From assembly GCA_029204225.1 (NCBI GenBank), contig CM055112.1:43525538-43589537 (forward strand): a stretch of DNA of 64,000 bases, written 5' to 3'. The translations under genes and the position numbers were made by a program. Shown here in pieces: positions 20,885-32,251 of this stretch (the first letter of the stretch is position 1; each line of letters begins with the position of its first letter). Source of the DNA: Diphasiastrum complanatum (lineage: Eukaryota; Streptophyta; Lycopodiopsida; Lycopodiales; Lycopodiaceae). The notes under the pieces are model-generated. The model made no database searches and was not told the origin of the DNA. It saw nothing but the letters and a program-made list of their open reading frames with translations.

Positions 20885-23030
20885 TTGTACACAGTATTAA
20901 AGTCCTTACAAGTACTCGCAATACTGCAATGCAAAAAGTAAACTATATCCTACCAAAACTTCCACACCATCAAAAACCCGAATCTTCAAGAGGCCTTATA
21001 AAATGGCCCATGCTAGTACGGCTTGTGACTTTAAATCAAGCTCCTGTCAAAACTCATATAATTTCTGCAACTCCCATATTGGTGCATTCCATTCCTCCGT
21101 CGTTAACTCCCTCAATCCTCGCAAGAACACATAATCAATATTCCATGTATGTTCTATATTGCGCAAAAAGAGCCAAGCTTATAGAGACTTGTAAATGTTG
21201 TTTACCTCCCTATCCAATTTTGTTCTTGCACGCTTAACCCTAGGCTGTCACGGAATATGAATCATAACTTGATCTTATCTTTAAAATCCCATACTCTGCT
21301 ACTGTTGTCATGGAGTTATTTTAGCCATTGTACTCTCCTCCCTGCCAATAGCTTGTTCGTTTAATCGAGCAGCTTCTGCCAGCACCATTTCAATTTCATT
21401 CTACAGCTTTTTACATTCCGCCTCCTTGTCATGAAGTTCCACCTCCATATCGGGGACAATTGTTGTTGCACCCGTTGCAAATTCGCTATGGCCTGTTGTA
21501 AGTTGGCTTGCTCTTGTACCGCCTCTGGGTACCCAATCACTACATTGCCCCGAAGCAGGCAACATTCCTTGCCTTTCTTCAAGTTCTTTTTTCAATTGTA
21601 AATTTTCTTCTCAAAAAAATCCTTGTTTCTCCAAATACTGCTTTATTTTATCAGCCACCCCGTGCGTAGTATAGTCTTTGTCCATTTCTTCAAACCAACA
21701 TTATCTATCCGAACTAGTCCCCCTGCAGCAATGCTAGTGATTTGAGATTGAAAAAGCTCTTTTTCGTATTCACAAGCATCGTTGGACATTTGCGCCATAT
21801 AAAGCTCCTTATGTAGCTGAGTAATCCTCTCAAAGTATTGGGCATTACGATCGCGTAACAACTTGTTGTCCTCCTTCTTATTCTTTACATAGTCTTGCAT
21901 GCTACTCATCTGTGTACTCAAATTATGAATCGGTGCTTGATAATGGTGCAATTTTGGTGCCTCCGCATCCCTAAGTCGCTCTGTTTGCTATAAATACAAC
22001 ATATGCCAATATGCGGCCTAGAACTGGTATTGTCGTACAAATTCCATTTTAGATTTCACCCTGGCAAAAAGTTATTAGCGATTTGCAGAAAATTTCTGAT
22101 ATTCAGATCTTCGTCATATCTTGTCGCCTCCTTTGTTGTTACATCAACCTTAGGCTGCATGGTGATATCTGCTTCCAAGTTATTGGCTAGCTCCGTAACA
22201 TTTTGTGGTCCTTTATACACATCCGGGTAGTTTAAACCATCATGTTGCTGCGTCTTGGCAGAGTCTCCCATCAAACTGGTACCATTGTATTTTGCTATGG
22301 TCCTAGGCTGAAGGAATCTGACTGAACTTCTTCATTATCTCCTTGCAACACTGGTACAGACATAACACTACACAAAGCCACATCTTTCATAGGAGTTTGT
22401 TGCAATAGCCTAGATTCATGATTGTCAAAACACCAAAGATATCACACAATTTTGTGATGTGCGCACCCCATTTGATGTGTTTTTTATTACTTTGCAAACA
22501 CTGCACAAACTGTGATTCAACGTGACTTGAATCAACACAAAAGAATTGACTGACATGCTATGTTCAGTCTGCTTGCCAAAGATGACCTGATTCATCCATT
22601 GACACAATAATCCTAATGTACATGATATGCATGAACTCAAATGGTACCGTTCGTTTGTAAAAGCATGTGGTGGAAAGAAATCAATCATTGTAATAGAGGG
22701 AACTTTAGGTACATCGAAATTAAACGGTAGTTCCAGCATAGTACAATACACCTCCTCTGTGAGCTCCGTGGTAATACCCCAAATTGTTGTTGAGAATCTT
22801 CCATTCTCAGCGACTCCGAAATTGACTATGAATTCCAACTACCTTATTAGGTTGGAAAGTTGTCAAATGCTGTAGCTTCAACTCTCCCAAATGGGTTTGA
22901 ATCAAATCCACATTAACTTCAAAACAATGTATAAAATTGGGCATTTTTACCGGGCTATCTACACTGTTTTTGGTCTGTATCAGACTTGAGCGCACTCTTA
23001 AAAATGGGTTTGCAGACACTTGCACTTCCG
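20885..23030 (-). pseudogene. Coiled-coil protein family of unknown function, copy B
   Basis: This is the longest copy, read leftward from about 23,030. Segments in order: an N-terminal globular part (KMPNFIHCFEVNVDLIQTHL, FIVNFGVAENGRFST, IWGITTELTEEVYCTMLELP; 23,025-22,425) that vaguely recalls plant mobile or transposon-protein domains; a linker; the box DLNIRNFLQIANNFLPG (about 22,080); the coiled coil with RDRNAQYFERITQLHKELYM (21,860-21,800) and VIGYPEAVQEQANLQQAIAN (21,545-21,490); and a C-terminal domain (LDREVNNIYKSL, IEHTWNIDYVFL; 21,235-20,885). All but the N-terminal part aligns to copy A. Several stops and frameshifts are present. A full-length protein of roughly 700-800 residues is inferred. 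Confidence 0.75.
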
Positions 23031-23300
23031 ATTGACACCTAATCGCATTCTTGAGGGCAATATCAATGAAATTCTATCTATCACATTTTCTGACAGAGAT
23101 CATTTGCATTCTTGAGGGCGAAATTCGCTGTCCCATCACTGACTGTGATTCATTATTGCCGATGGGCCATCACAAAGTCAATGCATCATTGAGCTTGAGA
23201 GAGTTGTCGGACTGAGAATTTCATTTCATCATTGTTCCTCCGTGGGCATGATCAATATTATGGCTATATCCTTGGAAGTTCCATCACTTTGGAAGTGGGC
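22957..23300. repeat. Dispersed repeat, copy 1 (partner 26,785-27,138)
   Basis: About 340 bp matches 26,785-27,138 in direct orientation (shared GACACCTAATCGCATTCTTG, GGGCAATATCAATGA, GCTATATCCTTGGAAGTTCC). It covers the 5' end of coiled-coil copy B and its upstream flank. Confidence 0.85.
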
Positions 23301-23499
23301 TATCTATTCACGTTGGAAATTCCAACCACTTATAGCTCGCAAGAGAGGTGTAAACTCAGGTTACAAGCATTGAGATTTTCAATGATAGCTTGGAGTTCTA
23401 TATAAGAAAGGAGTGGATGGGATTCATCATCGATGTGTAAAGATGAGGCCTTATTCATTTTAGAAGAGTGCCATGACTCTGCATGTGGAGGCCATCAGG

Positions 23500-24504
23500 A
23501 CAAAAGATACTGAGGGCAGAATACTTGATGGCCAACCCTATTAAGTGATTCTCATAACTATGTAAAGCGATGTGACATCTGCCAAAGAACAAATCCCAGG
23601 GAAGATAGAGCACAGTCTCTCATCCCTATACAGGCCTACCTACCATTTGAAAACTGGGGGATAGATTTAGTGGGACTATATGCCCAATTTCTTCCTCGCA
23701 AAAGAGCTACATTATAGTAGCCACTGATTTTTTACCAAACGGGCTGAAGCAAGGGCTGTAGTCAAAGATAACGTTAAAGAAACAACATGGTTTCTTCTAG
23801 AGCAGGTTATAGGGAGGTTTGGAGCCCCTAGAGAGTTGATATCAGATAGGGGAACTCAATTTCTAAATAAGACCATAGAAAGTTTGATTAAACAACTGAG
23901 CATAAAGCATAAGAAGAGTACTCCCTATCATCCTCAGGCCAACGGATAGGCTAAAAGTACAAACAAGCAATTGGTGGCAATCATCAAGAAAACTGTGTCT
24001 GAAACAAAGAGAGACTGGGACAAGAGGTTGTACTCAGCATTATGGGCTTACAATACGTCCTATAAAACTAGCACAAATCACACACCATTTCTTCTGGTTT
24101 ACGGACAAGAGTGTGTCCTACCCATAGAGATAGAACTACCCACATTGAGGTTCGCCATGACACATGATTTGGGGACGAAAGAATCCATGCAACAACATAT
24201 CGATACATTGGAGGAGCTAGACGAGCAGAGACTAGCCTCCCTAGTCCATCAAGAGACCTTTAAAAAACAAATGAAGTTGTTTCATGATCAAAAGATAAAA
24301 GGTTACTCCTTTTCCTTAGATCAATTAGTACTACTTAGAGATCCACGCCATGATTTTATGCCCCAGAAGCTGGCTTTCAGGTGGAGTGGACCTTATGTTG
24401 TGAAGAAACTCTACGACAATAATACCATGAAGTTGGTTGATCTATCAGGTGGGGTGTTCAAACACCGGACCAACATTGATAAAATCAAGCCTTATTACAT
24501 CTAG
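23500..24504 (+). pseudogene. Ty3/gypsy integrase
   Basis: From about 23,560 the HHCC end and linker (CDICQRTNPRED, ENWGIDLVGLY) lead into the core: ELISDRGTQFLNKTIESL (second catalytic Asp, about 23,840), YHPQANG then a stop, AKSTNKQLVAIIKK where the catalytic Glu is Lys. The 177-codon open end gives LWAYNTSYKTSTNHTPF, LLVYGQECVLPIEIELPT and the C-terminal GPYVVKKLYDNNTMKLVDL fold, which binds DNA. The lost Glu and the stops make it inactive. The text resembles Tat/Athila-type integrases more than chromoviral ones. An extra ORF lies 100 bp downstream. Confidence 0.85.
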
Positions 24505-24606
24505 AGAGAGGCGGAGATTTTACTTGTACAATGTATAATATTGTTGTGTTTTATTTTCAGGGAAAAAGAATGATAAAGAGAAAAACCAAACGACTAGTGG
24601 ACTCAG

Positions 24607-25089
24607 ATGGATATGACAAACAAGGAGACCTATAACGAACAAGATCAAAACAATATCGAGATAGATGAATGGGGTTCTGCCTTATCTCTACCTATGCCAG
24701 AAATTATACAAATCAAGATGAGGAGTTTTACTATGGATACAGGATCCAGGGATGCTAGGATAGATTAAAAACTGATGTGGGAATGGGACAATCATGATGA
24801 GTTGTCCTACTTATCTTTTATGTGGAAACTTAAGTTAGTGGAAAGGAATCTGATAGATTGTGAGTATGACAGCCCTTGTCGGTCTCACTATGACGATAAT
24901 AGTATCTATTTCAGTATAGATATCATAGACGAAAGAACCTTGGATGAAATTTCAGAAGCAGTCCCTGTCAAAAAGACAATCTATGCCTATTTTCAACCTG
25001 CCAAGCGAAGTGTTCCCAGAAGATTGCGACACAAGATTGTGGTCTGCATTGGGGTACAACTGTTGTCACCTATCCACCTCATCAAATGA
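24607..25089 (+). pseudogene. Extra ORF downstream of gypsy integrase
   Basis: One frame with a single stop (about 24,767) encodes roughly 160 residues: acidic at first (NNIEIDEWGSALSLPMPE), then WDNHDELSYLSFMWKLKLVE and a basic end (FQPAKRSVPRRLRHK). I do not recognise the fold. Position and strand suggest it belongs to the gypsy element, where some Tat-lineage retrotransposons carry additional ORFs after integrase. It could also be flank captured by the element. Confidence 0.4.
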
Positions 25090-25146
25090 ACATCTAGAAG
25101 ACAGACGAGTTGTAGATATAGAGAAAATTTTTGCCATCTCATAAAA

Positions 25147-25151
<5 letters not shown>

Positions 25152-25196
<45 letters not shown>
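25152..25196. repeat. (AT)n microsatellite, ~45 bp
   Basis: A pure TA tract separating the extra ORF from the RNase H fragment. Confidence 0.97.
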
Positions 25197-25200
<4 letters not shown>

Positions 25201-25285
25201 TTCTTGTACAGTTGGAAGTTTGGAGAAATGACTGAAATGACTATAACTCCTCAGGAGACAATGAAGGGAGACAAATGAGCCATAC

Positions 25286-25435
25286 TCATTGTTTTTTGAT
25301 GGGGCCTCTAGAGATCTTGAACAGAGAGGAGCTATTAGTGTCATCCTAAGGGACCCAGAAGAGTTGACGTGACTAGCATGGGAGTTTTTATTGGTGAGAG
25401 ATTTTGCAACAACATGGCAGAGTCTAAGCATAGTT
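25286..25435 (+). pseudogene. Second (plant-type) RNase H fragment
   Basis: The frame reads SLFFDGASRDLEQRGAISVI, LRDPEEL, and after a frameshift GERFCNNMAES. This is the beginning of an RNase H of the type with an FDGAS start, a GA-V-L strand and NNxAE, known as the additional archaeal-like RNase H of Tat-lineage gypsy elements. RNase H removes RNA from the RNA-DNA hybrid during reverse transcription. The catalytic Asp of FDG and the Glu of NNMAE are both visible. It lies after integrase, not between RT and integrase. Confidence 0.5.
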
Positions 25436-26400
25436 AATTTTGGTAGTAAAAAACAGAGTATTTCGACGAAGAATATGTACTCCCAAAATTTGAACCTAAA
25501 TTATCAAGCAATGGTATCAAGGGATTATATTTTTTTCAACAAAAAAAACTTTAAGCTTCCAGAACAAAAATTATCAGCCTAAAATATTATATAAATCCAA
25601 GAATTGGTAAAAAAAAACTTTGTAAGCGTCACTAAATTATTGATAAACATCGCTGAAACGTCGCTACATGTACATATCAACAAACGTCGCTACATTTACA
25701 TATTAACAAACGTTGCTATATTTTTTAATTCTTATTAAGTTTGCTTTATTTTCAAAATATAGTTTTTTATTCTTTATATCTATTCTCAATGTTGATATTC
25801 CTAATTTCTATGAATGGTATTTAGAGAGATTTCAAAAATGCCCCTATCTGTAAGCACGGACGTGGATCGCAAGGCACTAGAAGGACATCAAATGTTCCTG
25901 TTTCTTGTGAGCCAACCACTACCTCATCAGCAGTGCCACGACCTAGTACTCATGATCTGTTGGTTGATTCTGACAAATCCCCAAGATATTCGGCCAGAGC
26001 TACTCAAGAGCATCTCTCACCTTAGACCAAGGAGGTCTTTGAGAAGATGAGATGAACGAAGATTGAGAGCCGAGGAATACTAGTTAATACTATCAAGTAG
26101 AAACTGTGTAAGCCTCATGGTGAATCCCGAAAGATAGAATGACCATGTAGGAACTAGTATTTATAGGCAAAGTAATAAATGCAAGTAGACCTCTCTTAAA
26201 GAAAGTAGAGTGAGCCACCTTTTAATGGTGACCTCTAGTGGAGAATATAAAAAAGACGAAGAAAATAAAAATAGGCAGGAAATTCAAATTATAAAGGCAA
26301 ATAAAAGTGAGTAAAAGCTCATTACTCGCCGATCTCCAGAATGTTAGTTTTGAGGTCCCTTAACACTCCTGCTAATGGTGACTAAAGTCTCTAAGAAAAA
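25436..26400. other. Mostly non-coding; short unassigned coding-like stretch
   Basis: About 25,850-26,090 reads as a Ser/Thr-rich, low-complexity frame (DLLVDSDKSPRYSARATQEH) with stops, possibly retroelement gag debris. CGTCGCTACAT-like words recur at 25,660-25,710. Otherwise I see nothing. Confidence 0.3.
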
Positions 26401-26419
26401 ATGGAAGAAAACTGGGAAT

Positions 26420-26660
26420 GAATATCTACTGTTCATCGCTTTTGAAATGAATGATTTATCTATGATTCTGTTCATCACATTTGGAGACTGATCCACCTAC
26501 GATACTGAGGCAGAACGCCTACTGTCCATCGCATTTCAGAATCCTATCCTGAACCCCTGAGCGCACTCATGATGTCAAGTAAGAAGTCACTTCTATGGCC
26601 ATAATCAAGCAACACTTCTGAGGTCCATTGCTGCCTCAGTTGGAGCCCAATTGTCCATCG
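26420..26660. repeat. Second TCCATCGC-type motif cluster
   Basis: CTACTGT(T/C)CATCGC(T/A)TTT, TCTGTTCATCACATTT, GGTCCATTGCTGCC and TTGTCCATCGCAAAT occur within about 230 bp, echoing 9,480-9,860. There is no ORF. Confidence 0.4.
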
Positions 26661-26784
26661 CAAATTAGAGAGCTATCCTATGCTCTACTGCACGACCTGT
26701 TTGCAACCTGCTTGTTGATCAATTTGGGTGCTACTGAGCTGAGTGGCCTGCCACGTGGTCTGTACCAGCCTAAAACACCTGCCT

Positions 26785-27138
26785 TGTGGGCTATCTACAC
26801 TCTTTTTGGTTAGTATCAGACTTGAGCGCACTGCTAAGAATGGATTTGCAGACACTCACACTTCCAATTGACACCTAATCGCATTCTTGAGGGCAATATC
26901 AATGAGATTCTATCTATCACATTTTCTGATAGAGATCAACTGCATTCTTGAGGGCGAAATTCGCTGGCCAGTGCTGACTATGATTCAATATTGCGGATGG
27001 GCCATCACAAAAGCCAATGCATCATTGAGCTTGAGAGAGTTGACGGGCAAACGAGAACCTCATTTCATCACTGTTCCTCTGTGGGCATGATCAATATTAT
27101 GGCTATATCCTTGGAAGTTCCATCACTTTGGAAGTGGG
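26785..27138. repeat. Dispersed repeat, copy 2 (partner 22,957-23,300)
   Basis: A direct copy of the segment at the 5' side of coiled-coil copy B, with about 10% differences and small indels. Its right edge is at about 27,138 (AAGTGGG-TTTGAGACG). Confidence 0.85.
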
Positions 27139-29129
27139 TTTGAGACGCTACCCTTCAACACATCCCCAAGCACTTCTACAAGGAAAAGTTGAGAAAAGGC
27201 AACCTCCAGTCATAGATTTCTTAGCGGATAATTTGGAGTGGGAGCCGTAAAAAATTCCAGGTATTATTCACACTACAATTTGATTCATACTATCTTTTGA
27301 GAATGTTATTGGGTTGTATCTCTTTTTGTTGTGTGCCTTGGAATGATATCTCAAAGTTGTAAGAGGAACTATAAACGTTGATTGTTTGAGGTATTTTTCT
27401 TTGATGATGCTGTCTAATGGATAATATAGACTAGGAGTGCATCTTGAGAGATTTGTTGCATGAGGGGAGATTTTATGACTCTATATGAAAAGCCTTTTTA
27501 AGTTCTAGATTGTTATTAGAGTGTAGAACTCAAAGTTTGAATCATATATATGTCTCATAATGTTGAATGTTAATTTCACCCTATCTCCTTGGAATATATG
27601 AGGTAGGTCTATACTCGACATGGTTGGAATATAGGAGGTAGGTCTATACTCAACATGGTTGGGATATACCATTTAGAGCTAAAATCTCAACCCACTGGCA
27701 TATCCACTTAGGATCACAGTGCCTAGGATACCCCATTGGAATATACGTTTCCTAGTCACTCACTATCGAACATCTGAAAATTGAGATGTTTAGGGGTTGG
27801 ATACTGCACTTGATATAAACCTTTCTTTATCAATGAAAGAATCTATTGTTTGTCACAAAGAGATGAGAATACTAAATCATTAGAGAGTGGAAAGACAAAT
27901 TTTACAACTGTTGTTGAAAATTGTGGAAATTACTGGGCACATGGCTTAGAGTACTCTAGAAAACCATTTTGATGTTGCGGTTAAATCTTCCCATAAGACC
28001 AGGTCTTCCCTATGTCGATACATCGTATTTAAACATCGGGATATTGATTAGTTCAAGATTGATATATCGACAAAGGATTATATCTATCCTAGGAATCACA
28101 CATCTGGGTGAAATCATGAGATCCCTGGAGCCTTTAATTCTGCCCATTATAAACTATCATCATTTTTGAGATATTCGTGTTATAATCCTTTTCTAGAGGT
28201 GAGGTGTGTTTTGAGAAAGTGAGAAAATATGATTATAGGAGAGGTATTCCATGCATCACAAATTCCGAGCTATCTTTGGAGAAGATGTTCCACCCAAACC
28301 TTCCGCTAGGACCTGACCTGAGGAGAACGAGAGATGCCATAATTCTGATCCTATTCTAGAGTATAGAATCTCGATGAAAGCATAGACACTCCAATCCATT
28401 GTAGACCTAAGGAGAACGAGAGGTGCCATAGTAGACACTCCAATATCACATCAACTAGAGAGAATCTCAAGTACCACTACAATTTGCTACCTAAAGCAGG
28501 TTGGAGACCTGTATGATAGATCTCGATTTCATACTGTCTTTTGGTGATGTTTGTCAAGTGATCCGAGGGGGATTTTAAGCCATTATTTCTATTTTCCTGA
28601 GATATATCACTGCCTATACCCTGGTGACATCTTGATTAAATTACAACATTGTGGAGACTGTAGTTACTTTGAGGTCCATGAGCTCACTGTTGATAGATCT
28701 TGGCACCTTACTGATGCTTTACTGATGCTTTATCCACGTGCTATTTAGAAGTGAGACAACTCTCACTAGAACTCCCAATACAGTCACCAGGTTCAGCCAA
28801 TAGTACAATTGCTTGAAATAACTATAGGAGAGATCTTTGATGAGTACGATTGGAAAGCAGCTTAGGAGCTCCATAGGCAAGTGAGATAGGAATGAGATTG
28901 AGAATGATTGTATACTCCTTCATCAGTTATATCTCTAGAGGCTTGGAAACCCTCTATTAACTGTGAAGGCACGGTTTGGTTGATAAAACATGTTTGGGAT
29001 CGCCAATCTAGAATCGAGTTTGAGACATGTGCAGCCATCCCCGTAGCAGCATGATACTGGAAATGCTGCACCTTGTAAAGTTATTCCTTACCCTATGTTG
29101 ATCCCATGGTGAGGAATCCTAACAGAGTT
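27139..29129. other. Non-coding with small tandem repeats
   Basis: No gene is recognised. A 35-bp unit beginning GGAATATATGAGGTAGGTCT is tandemly duplicated at 27,591-27,660, and a 27-bp unit (AGGAGAACGAGAG core) recurs at 28,315 and 28,404. The pieces may be remains of retroelements too decayed to name. Confidence 0.4.
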
Positions 29130-29382
29130 TTGCCTATGGTGCTTGGAAAAGCCAAGTAAATATTGTTTGTCGCATTTTTCGCAGTTTTTGGAAAAATATG
29201 ACACTTTTTGAAAAGTCTTAGGAAATGAAAAACTGGGACTTTGTCGCAAAATTCAGCTTTTTCGATTGTTGAAGTTTACTTGTATTTTTGCAGATTGTGT
29301 GACAATCCGAGTAAAAATGCAGCAATATAAATGGATACAAATTAACATGGGATTTAGGAGAACAGAGGAGATAAATCCAACA
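29130..29382 (-). repeat. Copia 3' LTR, minus orientation
   Basis: The LTR begins TGTTGGATTTATCTCC at 29,382 on the minus strand, immediately after a polypurine tract (29,391-29,383, AAAGGGGGG), and the copia RNase H end lies just upstream. About 250 bp match 32,252-32,480 in inverted orientation. The 3' end of the LTR is lost near 29,130, where the two copies diverge. Confidence 0.7.
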
Positions 29383-29394
29383 CCCCCCTTTAAT

Positions 29395-29605
29395 CTGGAT
29401 CTGTGAATACCTTGATCTCTAGACTAACGAATGCACAAAATCTTTTGTTTTTATTAATACTTAATGCCTTTGTAAACATCTACAACCATGTCCTGCGCTT
29501 GGCAGTACGTTAAGCTTACCTCTTTGTCGAGAATCTTATTCCTGACATAGTGATATTGGATCTCAATGTGCTTACTCCTAAAGTGGAATCTAGGGTTGTC
29601 CGATT
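29395..29605 (-). pseudogene. Ty1/copia RNase H C-terminus
   Basis: Minus-strand text HFRSKHIEIQYHYVRNKIL, EVSLTYCQAQDMVVDVYKG corresponds to the copia RNase H end (SKHIDIRYHFIR...V-Y--T-DQ-ADIFTK). Its last codons are followed by a polypurine tract and LTR. Only this C-terminal piece remains. Confidence 0.75.
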
Positions 29606-29639
29606 AAAGAAGATGTATGTGTGAAGTCAAACAAGGAGC

Positions 29640-30546
29640 TGAAAGGGTACATTGCTGAAGTTGCATGTTTAAACACAGAGCTTCATGCCAGACAACACCC
29701 CGAGCAGAGGTTCGTAGCCCACTACAAATTAGTCACGTGGAGTCCAAAAAAGCCATAGAACAATGTATAAGGTGGATAGCACATTCGGAAGCAATCCAAG
29801 CGCAGGCAAACCTGCAGCAAGTCATGTTGGGCAATCAAATTTTAAAACAACAATTGTTTAATTTGCAAAAGATGAGGTCAATCATCAGAAATCGTAGGCA
29901 GAAGTTAGAGAGCTAATAACAGAAATGGTGAGATTGAAAGATCAGGAACAGTCGAAAGGAGTTTCCACTAATGCCTGCGGGTCAACAGCACGATAGCCAA
30001 GTTGTGGAAGACCGATCTTTGGTTGCGGTGCCACGGAAATCGCGAGCAGAGCGACTTAAGACAACGTTTGGTTTTCAACAACGAGTACAAGAGACTGAAG
30101 GCTATATCAAAATAAGAAAGGACAAAAAGGGAACTGAATGAAATGTAACATATGGGATCTTAGAGTTCCACAATTTTATAGCGATTGCGAGGAAGCAGAT
30201 GCAGGAGCTGTTTTTGAAGTAAACTTACATGCCTCTCACCACTGAATGGCTGAATGACATGATGCTAACAAAGCAAACATCGAAAGCAATATCGGGCATC
30301 AGAGATGACGATCAGAATCTTTTACTCACAACATTGCGGTATGGATTGGCTACCCCTCTACTAAAACCCAAGGATTGGTCATCATTGTCTCTGCCAATGA
30401 AATATAAACCGATTGTGATTGATTCACAGGGCGGAGGTGAATCTGTGACTCATTGTCCAGAGATGAATACATCCAGCGAAAGCGAGAGTGAACACGACAA
30501 CAAGGACGTGAAGAAGAGGAAGCAGAAAAAGAAGGGTAACAAATGA
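29640..30546 (+). pseudogene. Coiled-coil protein family of unknown function, copy C
   Basis: This copy shares the coiled-coil core with copies A and B: CIRWIAHSEAIQAQANLQQV, then ILKQQLFNLQK, matching CTNWLSHPEAVQEQANSQ and LKQQVFDLQQ of copy A. After several stops a 105-codon open end (30,229-30,546) reads MPLTTEWLNDMMLTKQ, KDWSSLSLPMKYKPIVID, then an acidic-to-basic tail (SESESEHDNKDVKKRKQKKK) that looks like a nuclear localisation signal. The C-terminal domain of A and B is not obvious here, so C is a divergent subfamily. It lies between oppositely oriented copia LTR copies. Confidence 0.65.
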
Positions 30547-31566
30547 ACTTGGTGGAACTTGTTCTTTTTCGTAGGGAAATATGTGTTAGGCCTATTATGG
30601 CTAATGGAATTTACATTGTAAATATAGGCTATGTAATTAAAGATTAATTAGTTTTGCGTATGATTGCGGCATTCACATAGTTGTATAAGTAGAAAGTTTG
30701 GAGCTGAGAGAGGGGACTCTTGATTATACTCTGTTTGAACAGTGGTTGATCAGGCATCTAGGGTGAGAGCCGAGCAAATGTGCGTTGAGTCGTTCAATTC
30801 CTATGTCAGGTTGCAGGCTGCAAGAAGTCATTGCCTTGTTTAAAACCTTTTGAGCAAATTCTGACATGGGCATTGTTTTCTGCTCAATAGTGTAACTTTT
30901 GTAACCATGTTGGGTCATTGTATGGAAAGGAATTGGCGTGTTGTTATTTACGGTTCCGTAGGACTTCAATTGTGAATGTTGCATAGTCAGCATTGCATGA
31001 CCGTTTTCTATATTCAAGTTGCAGCAATGCGTTGGAATACTTAATGTGATGGAGTGGTTCTTGTTGTACTTAGCTCTGCAGCACTTCATGAATAATGTAA
31101 AGTGGGCTTTGTCTGCACTATGTTAATTCTGTCGTGTTTCTGACTTTTATAATAGTAGAAAATACTTGTGGTGTTCGAATAAATTAGTCAGGTTTAACGC
31201 TAGCTAGTTAGGCGATTAAAACACCCCCCTAATGGGGATATGTTAGATGTTTTTCTTTTAAGGTCGGGGATTTGTTCAGTTTAGGGAAGATTCGTATCTG
31301 GTCCTTATGATTGGGACTGTCATTGGGGTTTGTAAACTTTTTGCATTTATAGTTATAGTTTGTGGTCCATAAGACTGGAAGAGAGTAATGTTCGATTGTT
31401 TTGGTACGATTTCTTTCGAGGAGTATTTGCTTGATACGGTATGGATGAGGATAATGTGCCAAGAAGACCTCATTGACACCGATGCCAGAGGCAAGTAATG
31501 CAACTATTTAAGAGGAACTTGGTGAACCTGTCAATTTTCAGGAGCTGATATGGCAACAGTCATAAT
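30547..31566. other. No recognisable gene
   Basis: No conserved coding text on either strand. It continues the block between the two copia LTR copies and may be the 3' part of copy C's transcript or its flank. Confidence 0.3.
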
Positions 31567-31749
31567 GTGATCAACAGAGAGAGGGAACAACTTAAAAATA
31601 TTGTGGATTGGATTAGGGAATACATGCTATTTGGAATTGACATTGTGTTGCTCTTGGTGGGCGGAATATTGTTGTTTCTTATGGTGCTCTTGGTAATGGA
31701 TATTGCAGGTAGAGTTTTCAGCGAAGGAGAAATGGTGGATGTAATTTGA
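31567..31749 (+). other. Short ORF with one membrane segment, unassigned
   Basis: A 60-codon frame has a charged start (INREREQLKNIVDWIREYM) and a strongly hydrophobic stretch of about 20 residues (IDIVLLLVGGILLFLMVLLV) typical of a transmembrane helix. It could be a small membrane protein, an exon, or chance. It begins at an alternative-looking site and no ATG context favours it. Confidence 0.2.
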
Positions 31750-31938
31750 TAGTGATATTGGAATTATTCTGTAATGAATTTTGAGAATATTATGAGCTGA
31801 ATAATCTTCATTGTAATTTTAATGTTTACACTTCTTTCGATCATCAGGTTTTGTATTATGGGGAGTGCTTGTGGTTTTGGAAAAAAAACAAAGGGAAAAA
31901 AAGGTTAATAACAAAGGAAAAAATAAAATACCAAAAAC

Positions 31939-31940
<2 letters not shown>

Positions 31941-31996
<56 letters not shown>
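31941..31996. repeat. (AG)n microsatellite, ~56 bp
   Basis: A pure AG tract of about 28 units. Confidence 0.97.
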
Positions 31997-31997
<1 letters not shown>

Positions 31998-32251
31998 CAA
32001 AAACAGATAACCCACAGTACGGATTACACCATTTTACGGTACTACAGTATTAAAGTTTTCAGTGTTATTTTGATTAAAGATTATGGTGTCTAGAGAAAAA
32101 TCTTAAGATTTCTGGCTGTAATGTGTTATGGGTTATTAGCAAATCGTTATGTTATTGTGGGTTTAAAGGGTAAAGTACTTGAGTTTTAGGTTGCAGCGTT
32201 TTGAAACTAGTATGACGTCTACATGTACGAGCGTGGTACGAGGTGGATTAT

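Noticed and set aside
25066-25431. Minus-strand frame with an Ile-Tyr repeat
   Set aside because: Produced by the (AT)n tract; the RNase H signal is on the plus strand.
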